64,000 bases of DNA from Globisporangium splendens (GCA_006386115.1 VFIW01000018.1:186001-250000), one strand, 5' to 3'. Shown: positions 1 to 12,338, counted from the first letter of the stretch. A program made the numbers and translations. The notes: generated by a model not told the origin, from the sequence alone.

Positions 1-3000
1 CATACTACTACGTCAGGCGACTCATGGTGCGACGACTTGCTGCTGGAAGGTGACGATGACAATGAGGATGCCTTAGACTCCTTCTTCTTTTTGCTGTTGT
101 TGCGTGCAGACGGCAATGGAGCAGGTCGTGCGTCTTCGTCAGCCACCACCAGCTCCTGTCGCTGTGGCACCTGGAGCGACAAGAACAGATACGACAGGAT
201 CTGCAGCCCAATGGCGATGACCGCGAGCGACACGAGATCGTAGTACCGGTTCGCATAGTCCATGCCGAGCGTCTTCAAAAACACGTCGCCGTACACGGGC
301 ACACTCGGGTACCCAGGTGCGTCGAATTTGAGCAGTAAGCCCTTGAGTTCGTTCGTCATGAGGATCTCAAACGCATAGCTAAAGATCGAGAAATGCTTGA
401 TCCAGCCAACGTACGCCGGCATCGTCTGCGAATTGAGCAAGAAACCGCCAAAAAGCAGCATGATCAGGAAGACGACCGTCGCACTCAGGTTTGCAGTGCC
501 AACATTGCGCGAGAGCACGCCCACGAGAATGCTGATCGCACCCGCTGCGACGTTGAAGAGCACGAGCGTGACAAGGAAGAGGAAGAAATGCTCCAGCGAC
601 GCCTGCAGTCCCATGATCCAGTAGAAAATGCTGTTGTGCGCCATCAACGGCATCAAGATCATGTTAGTTGGTGGTGATCTCACAGAGTAGACAGTATGCA
701 CGAGCATACCTGGCAAAGAGAGTCGCGGGGAACACGCGGAGCAGCAGCGTATCGAGTGTTGCTTTTGCGAGGAAATAGCTGAAGGCTCCATAGTACAGCG
801 CACCTACCATGGCACAAAGAGAAAAGTCAGTCAGAGTCTTGCTAATGCTAGGAACCCACAAGCCTAAGCGAGCTCACTGACCTGTTTCGCGCAGGAAAAT
901 GGATCGTTCGGCAATGAACAAATCCATGGAACTCATGCTGGAAAAGCCAAAGAATGTCAAGATGAAGTAAAACGCGCCACTTCGATTCTGGAAACCCGCT
1001 AGATCGTTCGTCACATGGTTGAAGATCAATCCACCAAAGAGCGCGAGCACGAGGCTTAGAAGCACGTGAAGCAGCAGCAGTGAGCGGTGGCGGAAGATGT
1101 TCTGCGCCGTGCGTCGAAACAAGACGCGGATCTCAATAAGCAGCGAACGAGATGGCGCCCCCTTTAACGACGATGACGATGCGTCACGCGCCGAACGGTT
1201 TGACTGCAGCTCCGGCGGACTTCGAGGCGACTTTCTGGATGCTGGCGGCGTTGGAAGCGACGTGAGCGCGATGTTGTCGCGATCATTGGTCGGGGAACCG
1301 ACAAAGCTTTGGATGCGTGGCGTATCAAGACTCGTGTCTTCGGTCATAAATGGAGATGACTCGGAGTGCGGACTCCCGATCGTAAACTTTGGCGTGAATG
1401 CTGGCCGTGCAGTCGCGGCGCGCGGCGGCGTACCGCTGCTCTTCATGTGGGCACGAATATTCGGAATGTTTTTGGCATCTGACGCGATATCCAGAATGAA
1501 ATCGGCAATGTTCTCGTTCTACAATGCCACACACACACAACGTTTAGTGATCACACTCATTCATGGAAGTCCCAGCGAATACCTACATGACGTACCTCTG
1601 GACAAATGAAGCCAAGGTCTTGAAAGTACGTCTTGGAATCTCCCGGTGGACCATGATACAGCATTTTGCCCTTGGCCAAAAGCATTACTTGATCCAGTTG
1701 CAGGAACGATTTTGCGCTCGGTTGGTGAATGCTCATGATCACAATGCGGCCATGACTTGCGAGCTCCTTGACCAACTGCACGACACTGTTCGCCGACGAA
1801 CTGTCCAAGCCGGAAGTCGGTTCGTCCAAAAACAGGATCTGCGGCGACGTCACGAGTTCCATGCCGATGCTCACGCGACGTCGCTCGCCGCCCGAGATCC
1901 CACGGTTTTGTCCCTGAGATCCGATCCGCGAATGCACAACGTGACCGAGGTTCAATTCACTGATCACGCGCTCCACCATGGCGTCCTTCACCGTGTCTGA
2001 TACATGGCACGGCAACCGCAGCTGCGCTGAGTACGCGATGCATTCCCGCACCGTCAACGTCGAGTAGAGCGAGTCATCTTGCTGCACGTACGCGGCGATC
2101 TTGCGGTAGTCCTTGGAGATCTTCTTGCCGTCAACAAGGATCTCGCCCGAGTACGTCGAGTGTCCATTTTCCACGGCCGCGAGTGCATTCAGAAGACTCG
2201 TCTTGCCCGAGCCACTCGGTCCCAAGAGACCGAGCACGGACCCGCGTTCGACGCGACCCGAGATCTTGTGCAAGATCCGCTTCGTGTCCTCTGATTCCGA
2301 CGACGATGAAGACTTCATGCTCTTGTCTGCATTCGATCTGCTCGCATAGCAATTGATGCTCTTGAATTCAAACACCTTACCAGATTGGGACGCCAGTGCC
2401 GCGAGCTCAGTCTCCATGTCTCCGTGATTTCCGCGTTGGATGCGCGTCGTAACAAAGCACGAGCACGCAAACACGCAAATGAGGATCGCACCCGCGACGC
2501 TCGCGCACGTGACCACTGCGATGATGAGCGTGCTCGGCAAGGCCGGGTCATCGCCTCCACCACCGCTTCCGCTGCCACTACCCCCGGAAGTACCGTCGAA
2601 TTCACATTGCGATGCCTTGCATTGCGCCGAAAGCGGTAGCGGTGAGCCTTCGATGTCGATCGCCAGACTCGTAGCGTTTGTCGCGCGGATCGTGGCCGGT
2701 TTGCCATTCAACGTGCCTTCGATGATCGCTTTCGCCATGGGTGAGCACTGTGGACCGCACTTGCACTTTATCGCTTTGCACGCACCGTTCGCAGACCCAT
2801 CCTTGAACACGCAGCCAGTGAGCTGACAATCGAGCACATGTTCGCTGTTGACCGTGTTCTTGGCCTTGTACACCGCGGCGGAGCAATTCTGCGACGTGCG
2901 GTTGCACACCACGTCCATCGCACCATCTTCAAACAGCGACTGCAGATCCGGATCCAAGCGGCACGTGTACGTCTTTATCTCCGTATAGTTGTCGTATTTG

Positions 3001-3854
3001 AGGCCATCACTGCACGTGTAGTCGTCTCGAATCGCCTTGCATGCGCCGCTCGAAGCACACATGCGGCATCCCCAGCCACTAAAGCCTGGCTTACAATCGC
3101 ACGCACCCGTTGTCGCATTCTTAACTTCGTAGTCCGGGTCGCACGTGACGTTGGTCGTCACAGCAAGCGCCGACACGGCTATTGTCGTCGTGTTACTCGC
3201 TTCCTTCGTCGTATACTTCTTCTTCTTTGTACTCGATGGCGCGAGCGAAGAAGAAGCTGGCACAATTGAAGCAGCAGCCTGCGTGACTGCTGGGCTAGGC
3301 GATGGCACCACTGTGGTCGCTGGCGGTGGTGGCGAAGGAGTCACTGTCGGAGCAGCCGTAGTTGGGGCTGGCGCTACCGTAGTAGAGACAGGTGCCGCTG
3401 TGGTTGGAGCAGGTGCTGCCATAGTTCGAGCCGGGGGTTCAGTCGTAGAAACAGGAGGCGATGTAGGTGCCTCCGTTGTCGCAGCAGGAGCGAGTGTCTC
3501 CGTCGCAGGAGGGGTCGTCGTGGTCGCTAACGGCACAGCGGTCGTCGAAGCAGGAGGAGGCGGAGTGGTCTCAACAGGGGACGGAGTCAGTGCGGCTGTC
3601 GTAGCTCCTGGCGGCGTTTCCGTGGTAGTATCTTCAGGTGACTCCTCCGTTGTAGCTGCTGGCGCAGACGTAGTAGAAGCACTCGGCGTGGGAGTTGGGG
3701 ACACGACGGTCCATGCCGTGGACGCAGGCGCAGATGTCGTCGGATCCGCACTCTTGTCTGCCGCCACCTCGAGCACGACGAGCAGCAGCAAAAGCAGCGA
3801 CGCGCGCATGGCACGCCGCGTTTGCGGACGCGCACGAGGACCAGCCACGTGCAT
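1..3854 (-). CDS. ABCG (White-type) half transporter with mucin-like and EGF-like N-terminal ectodomain, 3' end beyond window
   Basis: Exons complement(<1..630, 710..803, 882..1518, 1596..3854); all three introns are 77-79 bp, GT-AG and phase-consistent. About 1206 residues are visible and the frame is open to the window edge, so only the last codon or codons are missing. Order: hydrophobic signal peptide (about 1-32; Met16 is an alternative start), a Thr/Pro/Ser/Ala-rich stretch (about 33-235), a Cys-rich region opening with an EGF-like module (about 240-430), a TM helix (about 440-465), an ABC domain with Walker A GPSGSGKTS, signature SGGERRR and Walker B LFLDEPTSGLD, then a six-helix ABC2-type membrane domain (about 880-1150). 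The family (known) exports lipids or hydrophobic compounds as dimers. The substrate is not predictable. Plant ABCG24/28-type proteins also carry Cys-rich N-termini; the mucin-like block is the unusual part. The C-terminus is Ser/Lys-rich. Confidence 0.93.
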
Positions 3855-4433
3855 GTTCTTTGCGAAAGTTCAATGCGGGAGCGTGGAAGGGAAAGTGTGG
3901 AGAAAGGAAGGAAGCCACCTAGTATTGGACCTGACGTTGGTTGAATCGAGTGATGATGATGAGCGGCATGTATCGACTCAGATCTGAGCGCCTCGAGTCG
4001 ATAAATGTGCTGCTATATAGGTGCGAAGTCGCGGATCACCAACTCCGATTAAAGGGTGCAAGAGACACAAGTACCGTACAAGTTCTCTTCGAAAGTGACA
4101 AGAAGTTATGAAGTGACAAGACAAGATACAATTTCGAAACTTTCGTTCGAAAAATTAGTTTAGACAGCCCTCCAACATTGTCAATTCATTGAATTGAACC
4201 TTCCATATGTTGTGCGCATCGTATTACAGAGGCATCGTGTCTACAAAGGGATGACAGTACTGTTGATACAACCAAACCCTTTTGCAGCGCAGCGCTGATT
4301 TTTTTCTAACCCACCACAGTATCCGGACAGCAGATACACTCGCACCTTTGGGAACAGCTCCAAAGCCCAAACGACAACAAATTCGTGCGTCGAAGCAGAG
4401 AAAGAGAGAAGCCGCTGCTGTCTGTCTGTGACA
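3855..4433. promoter_or_regulatory. Divergent intergenic region between ABCG and ankyrin-PDZ genes
   Basis: This 579-bp stretch separates two divergently transcribed genes and must hold both promoters. It is more AT-rich than the flanking exons. I see no ORF worth calling and no exact Inr-FPR core element. Confidence 0.4.
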
Positions 4434-6122
4434 ATGAACCTCCTGCAGGGCAAGAGCAACCAGTACCTGCGCGAGGCCATCCTGGAAGAGAGCCTCGAGA
4501 AGGTCAAGCGCTACCTCACACTCAAGATCGGCAAGGCCGATGTCGGCGCGCTCACAGAGGTACGAGTCGGCACTTTCTCTTTTTTTCTATAATGTTGTGC
4601 GATAGGCGCGTGGAAATGGATGAGTCGCTCACTGTGTGCTGCTGTGTTGTTGTGTTGTGTGTGTATATGGCAGAGTGGCGGCTTCAGTATGCTGCACTGC
4701 GCGGCGCTGGTGGGGAACACGCAGATCGTGATGATGCTCTTGCAGTGCGGCGCCGATGTCATGGCGCTGACCGACGTACGTGCTTTTATTTTCCACGCAT
4801 ATAATGAAGCTGCTGACTTTTCTTTCTGTTTCATATTCCCGCGTGAACTAGGACGGGTACACGGCGTTGGATCTGGCGATCTGGAAGGGCCATTTGCAGA
4901 TTATTGAGCTCTTGCGTTCGCAAAGCTCCATCGCGCCAATGAAAGGTATTGTAATATTTGCCTTTGGATATGGCAAATGCGTTTGTTCCATGATTTTACG
5001 TTATATTGGGTCTGTGGCTCATGTGCTAATGAGCCTCTCTTGTTTTCCTCACGCATGACAGAACCCGAGAGCTTGAACGGGAAGCTCATTCTGCACATGG
5101 GGCGGAAGGCGACGGTCGTGGACTTTGAGCCGAGCACGAGCATCCGCACAAGCAGTCTGCGCGCGCTCCACTACGAAGACAATGGCGAGGCCAAGCTCGT
5201 GAACCTGTGGGCAGGCACCGACTACAAAATCATCGGTACGCCATGTATATATGCGTATATTGCCGATAAAAGAGATCTAATACTGTGCGTGCATATTCGA
5301 ATAGGCAGCAATCCGTACTATGAGGATCTCAAGAAACTCGACTACCAGTACGCCGACATCCCGGTCTCGCAGAACCAGCAGAACTACGACGCGATGCTGC
5401 AGGGCCAGGCGTTTTTCGACAACGACAGCGACAGCGAGGAGGAGAACGAGATCGAGGACGTGGTGGAGATTCGCGTGCCGCCAGGTCCTTTGGGCGTGCT
5501 GCTCGACAGCGGCATCCAGCAGTGCGCCGTCGTGCATGGCTTCACGACGCTCCCGACGGGCGGCCAGGGCCCGATCGAGGCTCACGGCGGCGTGCAGCCC
5601 GGCATGTACATCATCGGCATCAACGAGACGAACGCGTCGCTCATGTCGCTCCAGGCCGTGACGCAGTTGCTGGGCAAATTAGCGCGCAAGGAGAAGGTCA
5701 TCCGCTTCGCCGTCTTCCGACCAGGTTCCCCGAAGCGTCATCTGGACTCGGACGACTCGGACGAAGACGACTCGGAGGACTCGGACAAAGCGCCCCCGTC
5801 GCATGTATCATCGGCGGCGTCGGCAGCGTCGGCGGCGCATTCGAGTGGTGGCTCCGTGCCGCCATTGCCGCCTGTCCCCGTGACCGCAAAGCCCCCACCG
5901 GCGCCGTCCGGAGGCTTCACGAGCCGCTTTGCGTCGCTCGCGGCGTCCATGACGTCGAAAAAGTCGACGTCGTCCTTGTCGTCGCAGAGCTCGACGCCTC
6001 GAGGCTCGAGCATGATGTCCCCGTCGGCGCACCAGCTGCCCGGGACACCAAAGGAGACCGAGTGCATCCACTGCGGTGTGCCTTCAACCGCGCACGTGTC
6101 GGCCGCATGTCCCTATCGATAA
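4434..6122 (+). CDS. Ankyrin-repeat plus PDZ-like domain protein
   Basis: Exons 4434..4559, 4674..4775, 4852..4945, 5062..5235, 5305..6122, all with GT-AG borders and matching phases, giving 437 residues. The start is the first ATG after the leader and opens directly into a helix. Residues about 40-110 form two ankyrin repeats (MLHCAALVGN, ALDLAIWKGH). An acidic stretch (about 205-218) precedes a PDZ-like domain (about 218-305) with the carboxylate-loop-like PPGPLGVLLD and a ligand-groove region ending in VIRFAVFRPG. A Ser/Asp-rich linker follows, and the C-terminus has a small Cys/His cluster (CIHCG...H...CP). Ankyrin and PDZ modules are both protein-interaction domains, so a scaffold role is inferred. 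It shares a divergent promoter with the ABCG gene and is convergent with the START-FYVE gene. Confidence 0.85.
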
Positions 6123-6464
6123 ACTAACACGTGGCGTCGTCAGTCATCCTGTCACAATGGCCATGTAGCTCCTGGAACAATATTTTCTTTGTACATCGGC
6201 AGGTGGTAGGCTTTGAGCAGTGCATAAGACTTCTTGATAGGATGACTCTCTGCGTACTGGGAATGCGTTTATTTGGAGACTCATTCGTGTTGTGGGTTGC
6301 TGTTCTTCTTTGCGCTGTTACTACATTGACTTGTTCACTTTTATGCTAAATAATACCTGGGACCGTGCGGCGTCTGCTTTGGTTTTGCTGACTGTATAGA
6401 TTTCCAATAGTGCCCTCTGTTGTGTGCGTCTATGGCCAGTTCTTGTTGTTTTGCTTGTCTTGGT
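6123..6464. other. Convergent 3' intergenic region
   Basis: 342 bp between the stop codons of the ankyrin-PDZ and START-FYVE genes. It is T-rich and probably holds both 3' UTRs. No feature is recognised. Confidence 0.4.
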
Positions 6465-9449
6465 TTACAGCACCATATACGTCGCTCCTCGGAAGATCTC
6501 GGCCGTCGGCACGGTCCACGAGGACATGCTGTACTGTTCGTTGAAATAATACACTTTGCCCGTCGTCTGCGAGGTCACAGTCTGCCAGCCGTCGAGGATA
6601 CCCTCGGGCGGCTCCACCAGCTCCGAGAACAGCGAGTCCTCGAGGTACTCGGCGATACTGCCGTCGCTCATCGCGAGCGCCAAGTTGAACGTCGGTGGTC
6701 CACTCATATGCGAAAACGTGAATGCAGGTGTCGCAGCCGGGCGATCGAATCGGCTGAGAAAGTTGGCAGCGATCATCGCGGCCGCCGCGGCTTCGGCATT
6801 TGCCTTCTTCTCGTAGCTCTGGAGACGCCGCATCGCCACAGAAGCTTCCGTGGACGGCTCGATCTCGTTCACATTGATGTTGCGCAGACTCTGCGAGATC
6901 TGCGTCATGCGGTCCAAGTGCACTTGCAAGTCCGACAGTTGGATCACATTTTCCGTGGCTGCGGGCTCTTCTGGAGGATCAATCGGACCGGTAAAGTCTG
7001 CCGTCTGTGTGAAATCCGCCGTCTCGACGACTGCTTCTTCGGGCCGTGGCGGCAGATCCCGAGGTCGGACATCCCGACTTCGGCGGCCGCCCGCTCCAAT
7101 CGACAATTTCTCGACCTTCCGGACAATCACTGGCTGGTCCGCGTCATCCATCGCATCCGCGTCGTCGTGCATCTGCAGCAAACTGCGTCGTGGCTGGCTG
7201 CCCAGGGAACTCGCGCGATTTCCTGGCATCACTTCTTCGACGATCAGCTCCTCCATCGTCGTCGTGACCGCCATCTGCGGTTGGGAAGACGAGCTGCGGT
7301 GGCCATTCTCATTATCCTCGTTGGTCAGGAAACTCGCGACGCTGGGCGACGACGACTCGGCCGCCAAAAAGCTCTCGACGGCGTGCTCCGACTGCGCTTG
7401 TTGCAAGTACACTTCCTTGTATTTACCGACGCCCAAGTCGAGCTCCTGCGGTGAGATCGCTGCGATGTCGACGTTCGCATCAAACAGTTCGTGCTCCATG
7501 TCATCGTCGTCCTCTTCGCTTTCTTCATCTTGTACTGCGGCTCCTGGTGTCGTCGTCGATTTGGCCACTGGTCGTACTGATGGCGCTGATGGACGGAACT
7601 GCTGAAACATGTGCGGGATCGTGGCCCGATTGGTCGGGTTGCCCGCCGTTGGATGGACGCGCATGGTGCCGTCTTCGGTATTGGATACTGAAGAAAAGCT
7701 ACTTCTGTGTTCGAACGAGCTCATGGACCGATTATTGCGGTTGCTCTCCAACTCGGTCAATGCCCCACGTCGCTCGTTCGAATACCGCGTCGGCGTCGAA
7801 CTCCGTGTACTCGCCTCGGAAGCTAAATCGCTGTGGCGTAAGAACGCCGACGACCGACGCGGCAACTCCTTCGTCGTGATCCCGCTGCTGCATTTCACAC
7901 AAATCCGCGCTTTCCGCTTACCGACAAACTCGCTGATCCCCTGCGGCGACGACACGAGCTGATGCACGCTGCACTGGTTACAAATCACATCGCCACACGC
8001 GACACAGTTGTATTTCTTGCGCACGAGCGAAAAGCTCTTGGTGCACACGATGCAGCACACGCGTTTACTCAACGGCACCATGTCCTTCGGGTTCGCAAAC
8101 ACGAGCAGATCAATGCGCTTCTGGTTAATATGGTCTCGGATACACGCGACGCGCATCGCCGCTGTGTCGACGATCTTGTGCACGAGCCACGTCGGCAGGC
8201 GCTCGCCCAGGTCGTTGATCATCATCGTGTACAATTCGAGGTTGCCCTGGGAGACCTCGGAAAACGTCTGCAACGTCAGCGTCTTGCCGCGCACAAACAG
8301 ATGCGACGTGTCCTTGGGCGGCATTTCCTCCAACTCAATGGATTTCGCCAACCGGTACCCGACCTTTTTACCATCCTGGTCCTCAAACTGATCCACGACT
8401 TCGACGTACACGTAGTCGCGGTGCTTGGCGGCTGACGGCGCGAGCGATTTGATGCAATGCCACTTGATGCTCACGAAGCGGTCGTCCGGGGTGCGCGGCA
8501 CGAGCGTGTACAGCACCTGGCCATCGAGAAACTCGGTCGGGTTGACGGCGCTCTCGTGGCTGATAAACTCCTCCGTGGTCTCCGTGATGAGCGCGTCCAT
8601 CATCTCGTGGAACGTCGCGTTCACGTTGCATTTGCCGCGCACAGCAGCGTCGAGACGGTGGTCGTCTTCGCCGCGCGCGTGGTAGATCGAGACCCCCTCG
8701 CGGGTCTTGAACGAGTGCCACCGAATGCGGCCAAAGCCGTGGCAGAGGTTGTACGCGTCGTCGATGGATTTGTCGATAAAGTCGATGTACGCCGCTTTCC
8801 GCTCCTGCGAGAGGTCCTGGAGCTCCAGGAGCTCTTCATGGGGAGAGATCGGGGACGTCGACGACCGTTGTGACGTCGACGACCGCTGCGACGACGTCAG
8901 ATGCAGCGACGACGACCGCGACGTCGTCGGCATCGTGAGCACGGTCCCGGACGAGTGCGTGTTGGTGCTGTTGCTTTTGCTGAGACTCGAGCGCGCGGGG
9001 TCGCTGTTCCTGTCGTGGTGAGTGGCGATGCCGAGGCTGCTGGCGATGATCGTGCTCGCGCTTTTCCGGACCGAGTTTCTCGGTGGCGGCACCGCGGGGA
9101 CCGTCTCTCGAGCCATCGTCGACTCCCCACTCTCCGGTTGACTGGCTGTGCTCGCGGAGCTCGTGGTGCTCGTGCTGCTGCTGTTGCTGCCGGAACTGCT
9201 GCGGTCGTCGGCACCCGCCGATGCTCCTGCTGCTGCGGTTTCTTTGTTGTCGAGAGTGTTTGTCGGGAAGAGCACCACGGGCTTCTGCACGAAGCTCTTG
9301 GTGCGGAACGTCTTGACAGTTGCGACGTTGACGACCGTCGGCGCGCCGAAGTCGAGGTGGTCCGCCTGCTTGGCCGTGGACGCGGCGCTGGCGGTCGCCG
9401 ACACGTGGAAGAGACCACTGGCAGCGCGCGAGGGAGACACCGAGGACAT
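6465..9449 (-). CDS. START-FYVE domain protein with C-terminal WW-like module
   Basis: Single exon, 994 residues from ATG at 9449. The N-terminal 200 residues are Ser/Thr-rich and probably disordered. A START lipid-binding domain spans about 205-440 (VRGKCNVNATFHEMMDAL, HCIKSLAP). It is followed at about 465-535 by a FYVE-type zinc finger with paired Cys motifs (CCIVC, CVACGDVICNQC, CVKC). FYVE fingers bind PI3P on endosomes (known). The basic RKKYNC stretch matches the ligand-binding patch only loosely, so PI3P binding is probable rather than certain. A long acidic/Ser-rich linker leads to a WW-like segment at about 948-985 (GWQ.....GKVYYFN.....SSW). START-FYVE fusions are a large expanded family in oomycetes. 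Role inferred: lipid sensing or trafficking at endomembranes. Confidence 0.9.
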   Translation of the reverse strand: MSSVSPSRAASGLFHVSATASAASTAKQADHLDFGAPTVVNVATVKTFRTKSFVQKPVVLFPTNTLDNKETAAAGASAGADDRSSSGSNSSSTSTTSSASTASQPESGESTMARETVPAVPPPRNSVRKSASTIIASSLGIATHHDRNSDPARSSLSKSNSTNTHSSGTVLTMPTTSRSSSLHLTSSQRSSTSQRSSTSPISPHEELLELQDLSQERKAAYIDFIDKSIDDAYNLCHGFGRIRWHSFKTREGVSIYHARGEDDHRLDAAVRGKCNVNATFHEMMDALITETTEEFISHESAVNPTEFLDGQVLYTLVPRTPDDRFVSIKWHCIKSLAPSAAKHRDYVYVEVVDQFEDQDGKKVGYRLAKSIELEEMPPKDTSHLFVRGKTLTLQTFSEVSQGNLELYTMMINDLGERLPTWLVHKIVDTAAMRVACIRDHINQKRIDLLVFANPKDMVPLSKRVCCIVCTKSFSLVRKKYNCVACGDVICNQCSVHQLVSSPQGISEFVGKRKARICVKCSSGITTKELPRRSSAFLRHSDLASEASTRSSTPTRYSNERRGALTELESNRNNRSMSSFEHRSSFSSVSNTEDGTMRVHPTAGNPTNRATIPHMFQQFRPSAPSVRPVAKSTTTPGAAVQDEESEEDDDDMEHELFDANVDIAAISPQELDLGVGKYKEVYLQQAQSEHAVESFLAAESSSPSVASFLTNEDNENGHRSSSSQPQMAVTTTMEELIVEEVMPGNRASSLGSQPRRSLLQMHDDADAMDDADQPVIVRKVEKLSIGAGGRRSRDVRPRDLPPRPEEAVVETADFTQTADFTGPIDPPEEPAATENVIQLSDLQVHLDRMTQISQSLRNINVNEIEPSTEASVAMRRLQSYEKKANAEAAAAAMIAANFLSRFDRPAATPAFTFSHMSGPPTFNLALAMSDGSIAEYLEDSLFSELVEPPEGILDGWQTVTSQTTGKVYYFNEQYSMSSWTVPTAEIFRGATYMVL

Positions 9450-9625
9450 GTGGGGAAATCTGCGCTTTAGCTGGCCCCACCGTCACCAATATGGCAATAT
9501 GCGCGCGCTTTTGGTTTCCTTTCTTTCCCTGGATGCCTGCCGCCTTGTTGCCGTACTGTAGGTGTATGTAATTGGTCAGCAAATGGCGCTCGTGTCTGCA
9601 AATGCGGCCACAGCCCTTTGCTGAA

Positions 9626-9655
9626 AACACACACACACACGAGAGAGAGAGAGAG
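9626..9655. repeat. (AC)n-(GA)n compound microsatellite
   Basis: A CA run passes directly into a GA run, upstream of the START-FYVE gene on its template strand. Confidence 0.9.
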
Positions 9656-9895
9656 CGCGCACTCGCCTTTGCGGACCTGAGGATACAGTATGTTGTTGTA
9701 TGGGGTTTTGGTTTTGCTTGCGCGCGTTGGTTGTTGGGCACGAGCCACAAAGCGCAGGTGTGGGTTTGGGAGTGAGGGTTTGGCGGGTTGGCGGGCGGGC
9801 AGGCAGGCGTGGCGCTACTAATTATAGCGACGAGGGTCTGACTCGATAGGCAGGCTGGCGGTTTGTTTGGCGAGCGTTCTCCACATCCCTACACT

Positions 9896-9947
9896 CGTCC
9901 CGTCCCGTCCCGTCCCGTCCCGTCTCCTCCTCCTCCTCCTCCTCCTC
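9896..9947. repeat. (CGTCC)n followed by (TCC)n microsatellite
   Basis: About five CGTCC units run into about seven TCC units. The purine/pyrimidine asymmetry is strong. Confidence 0.9.
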
Positions 9948-10069
9948 AACAACGCAGACTGGCCAAAGTCAAAAGGAGCGGAACCCCATCCCCCGCCGGG
10001 TTTCCAGATGGTGACGAGGGAATAGGGCAATTCTCCCACTCTCCATGCTTCGTGGTGTCAGTGTCTGGA

Positions 10070-10092
10070 AGAGAGAGAGAGAGAGAGAGAGA
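10070..10092. repeat. (GA)n microsatellite
   Basis: Uninterrupted GA dinucleotide run in the gene-poor region. Confidence 0.9.
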
Positions 10093-12338
10093 AAGCGAAA
10101 GGAAAGGGAGGACACCTACCCGCGTGCCGCTGACTGGCTTGTTTATGAGACTTGACAGCCTTCAGGAAAAACGCACGGGTTGCAGGAACAGGGTGGTGTG
10201 TTGTGCTTTGTGTTGTGTGTCGGGGTTGGCTACGTGCTGCAGGCGGTCAGAGCAGGCGACAAGAGAGACAGTTGGTTATCCATGTTGGGAGTGGCGACTT
10301 TGAGTTTGCTGCTTGCTTCAGACACAGCTTTTATATCAGTACCACTCCGCGATGATGAAACGGGAGCAGAAACAAGCAGCTGAACTTGTACTGAAACAAC
10401 AGCCACACATCCTCCGACATACTGAAATAGAACACCACAAACTGCAGCAACCTCCACATACACTGCCGTTTCGCTAATTTCAGCACACACCTCAACCAAT
10501 ACGAATGCAAAGGGGGGTCGCCTGATTTTTTAGAACCATCCACGGCGCTGGCGTTTCCGCTCGGCACCTTCCATGGTGGCGATGATGGATGGTCCAACAG
10601 TCCTCGTTTTCTTTCGAGCAACGCCAAGCTGACTTGTTTGCTGCCTTGCTTTGCTTGCACAAGTGAACGGAGCAGTGACGCCATGGAGGGAGACCAATGT
10701 GAAAGAAAAAGTGAACATATTGAGCAAAGCATTCACAAGCATGCAAGTGCACAGATGTACGTGCCAACGGGAAAGGCTGTGCTGTTTGTTGTATGAGCAA
10801 ATCCTCGGTCACAGAGTCCCGCCTGCTTCGTCTCCTGAGTGGACTGGTTATTTGTTTATTATCGCTTCGTCTCTCTCCCGCAGTGTCTGTGTCTTCAGAT
10901 AGTACGGTACAACAGACCCACATGGCAGTGTGCATTCCTACAGCTCTTTGCTGTCATAGTGGACGCCAGTCCAGTGAGTGTTCAGTGCGCCAATGCATAT
11001 GCACTTTGTCATTGCTATTGTGGAGATCGTTCATGCATTCCATCCGGTGTGCCTGTCGTCTTCCCCTTGCCGCTTGACAGCAAGTGGCTTGCTGGTTTCT
11101 TTGAAGCAAGGCAACAGGACGCCAGTCACACTACTGTAGTTGTTCTGTACTACTGTAGCAAAACCCATTTGATTACAAGAGAAACCCAACAAGGCACACG
11201 ATGGGGACGGCAACACCCAGATCCTACACAACAATCAGACACTTGGCTGCCGCTTCATTGAGCAAGCTGCCGACTTGTTGCAAGCAATTTGGCACGACTG
11301 CAGTGAAAGTGGCAAGTGACTGCAATTCATCCCCCGAGTTTGCACTCCATTCTCGCAAGAAATCGCACAAAGAAAGCAAGTTGCTCATCATGTTTATCGT
11401 GGCCTCTGCAGACTCCTCCTATGCGTACCTTCTATCAAACGTATCTTTTCTCTTGCACGTGGGGAGGGGACGCATGCTGACCAGACGTGCCCGCAAGATT
11501 CAGCACTTGTCAGCAATTCTAACATGCGTGATGCTTCAGTTTGCAAGATGCAAAACACGGTGACACGTTTGCTCAGCGCCCGACATGCACAATGGGGAAA
11601 CAAAATGCAATTTGCACAGTACAGTGTACGAACGCGCACGTGTGCACACATGCACGGCACACCACGCCGCAACTTGCAACACGCAATTGTCCGACACCTC
11701 GTATTACATACAAAGCCAGCATAACGTGCGTCAGCTGGAGCTGTGTGCACATAGCACGACATACGACGACACAGACAAAAATGCAAATACAAACATATCA
11801 CCAGTTAAGCCCTCAGCAATTGGTGCTGAGGCGTGCGCTCAAGCTCAAGGATTTCACCGCGCAGGCACCCTGGCGACTGTCTGATGCGAAACAGGTCCGA
11901 CTTGGCCGGTGACGCAATGCCTCTTCGAAGGTGCTGTACACCCCGAAAAGTGGTCTTCCATTCAACAAGTCACGAGATTTTGCTTAATGAATAAATGGTT
12001 CGGAAAAGAAAACAGAACAGATTGGTGCAGTTGTGTTGATTGTTCCGTAGCATTCATGCATCAAATCATCGACTGCCTTGCATACGTGCACTCGCAGCAC
12101 AAACCAATGGATGGCATGGCACTTGATTCATGCAAATGCATGGGGTTGTTGCTGTTGGTATGGAGCAATTTGTGCTCATATCCATGCCGTTGCGTGTGTG
12201 CTGAGATTGCGTGCGTCAGCAATGGCAACTGCGTGCTTGAGTGGATACATGGGGAGGGAGGGGAGTCGCTGATGCTGACAGGCGTCTTTCAGATCAGACC
12301 TATCCACTCGACTAACGGCATACGTCAACCTGATGCTG

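Noticed and set aside
3145..3987. 280-codon plus-strand ORF of Val/Ala/Gly repeats
   Set aside because: Exact antisense of the Thr/Pro-rich block of the ABCG gene; its low-complexity composition is explained by the complement.
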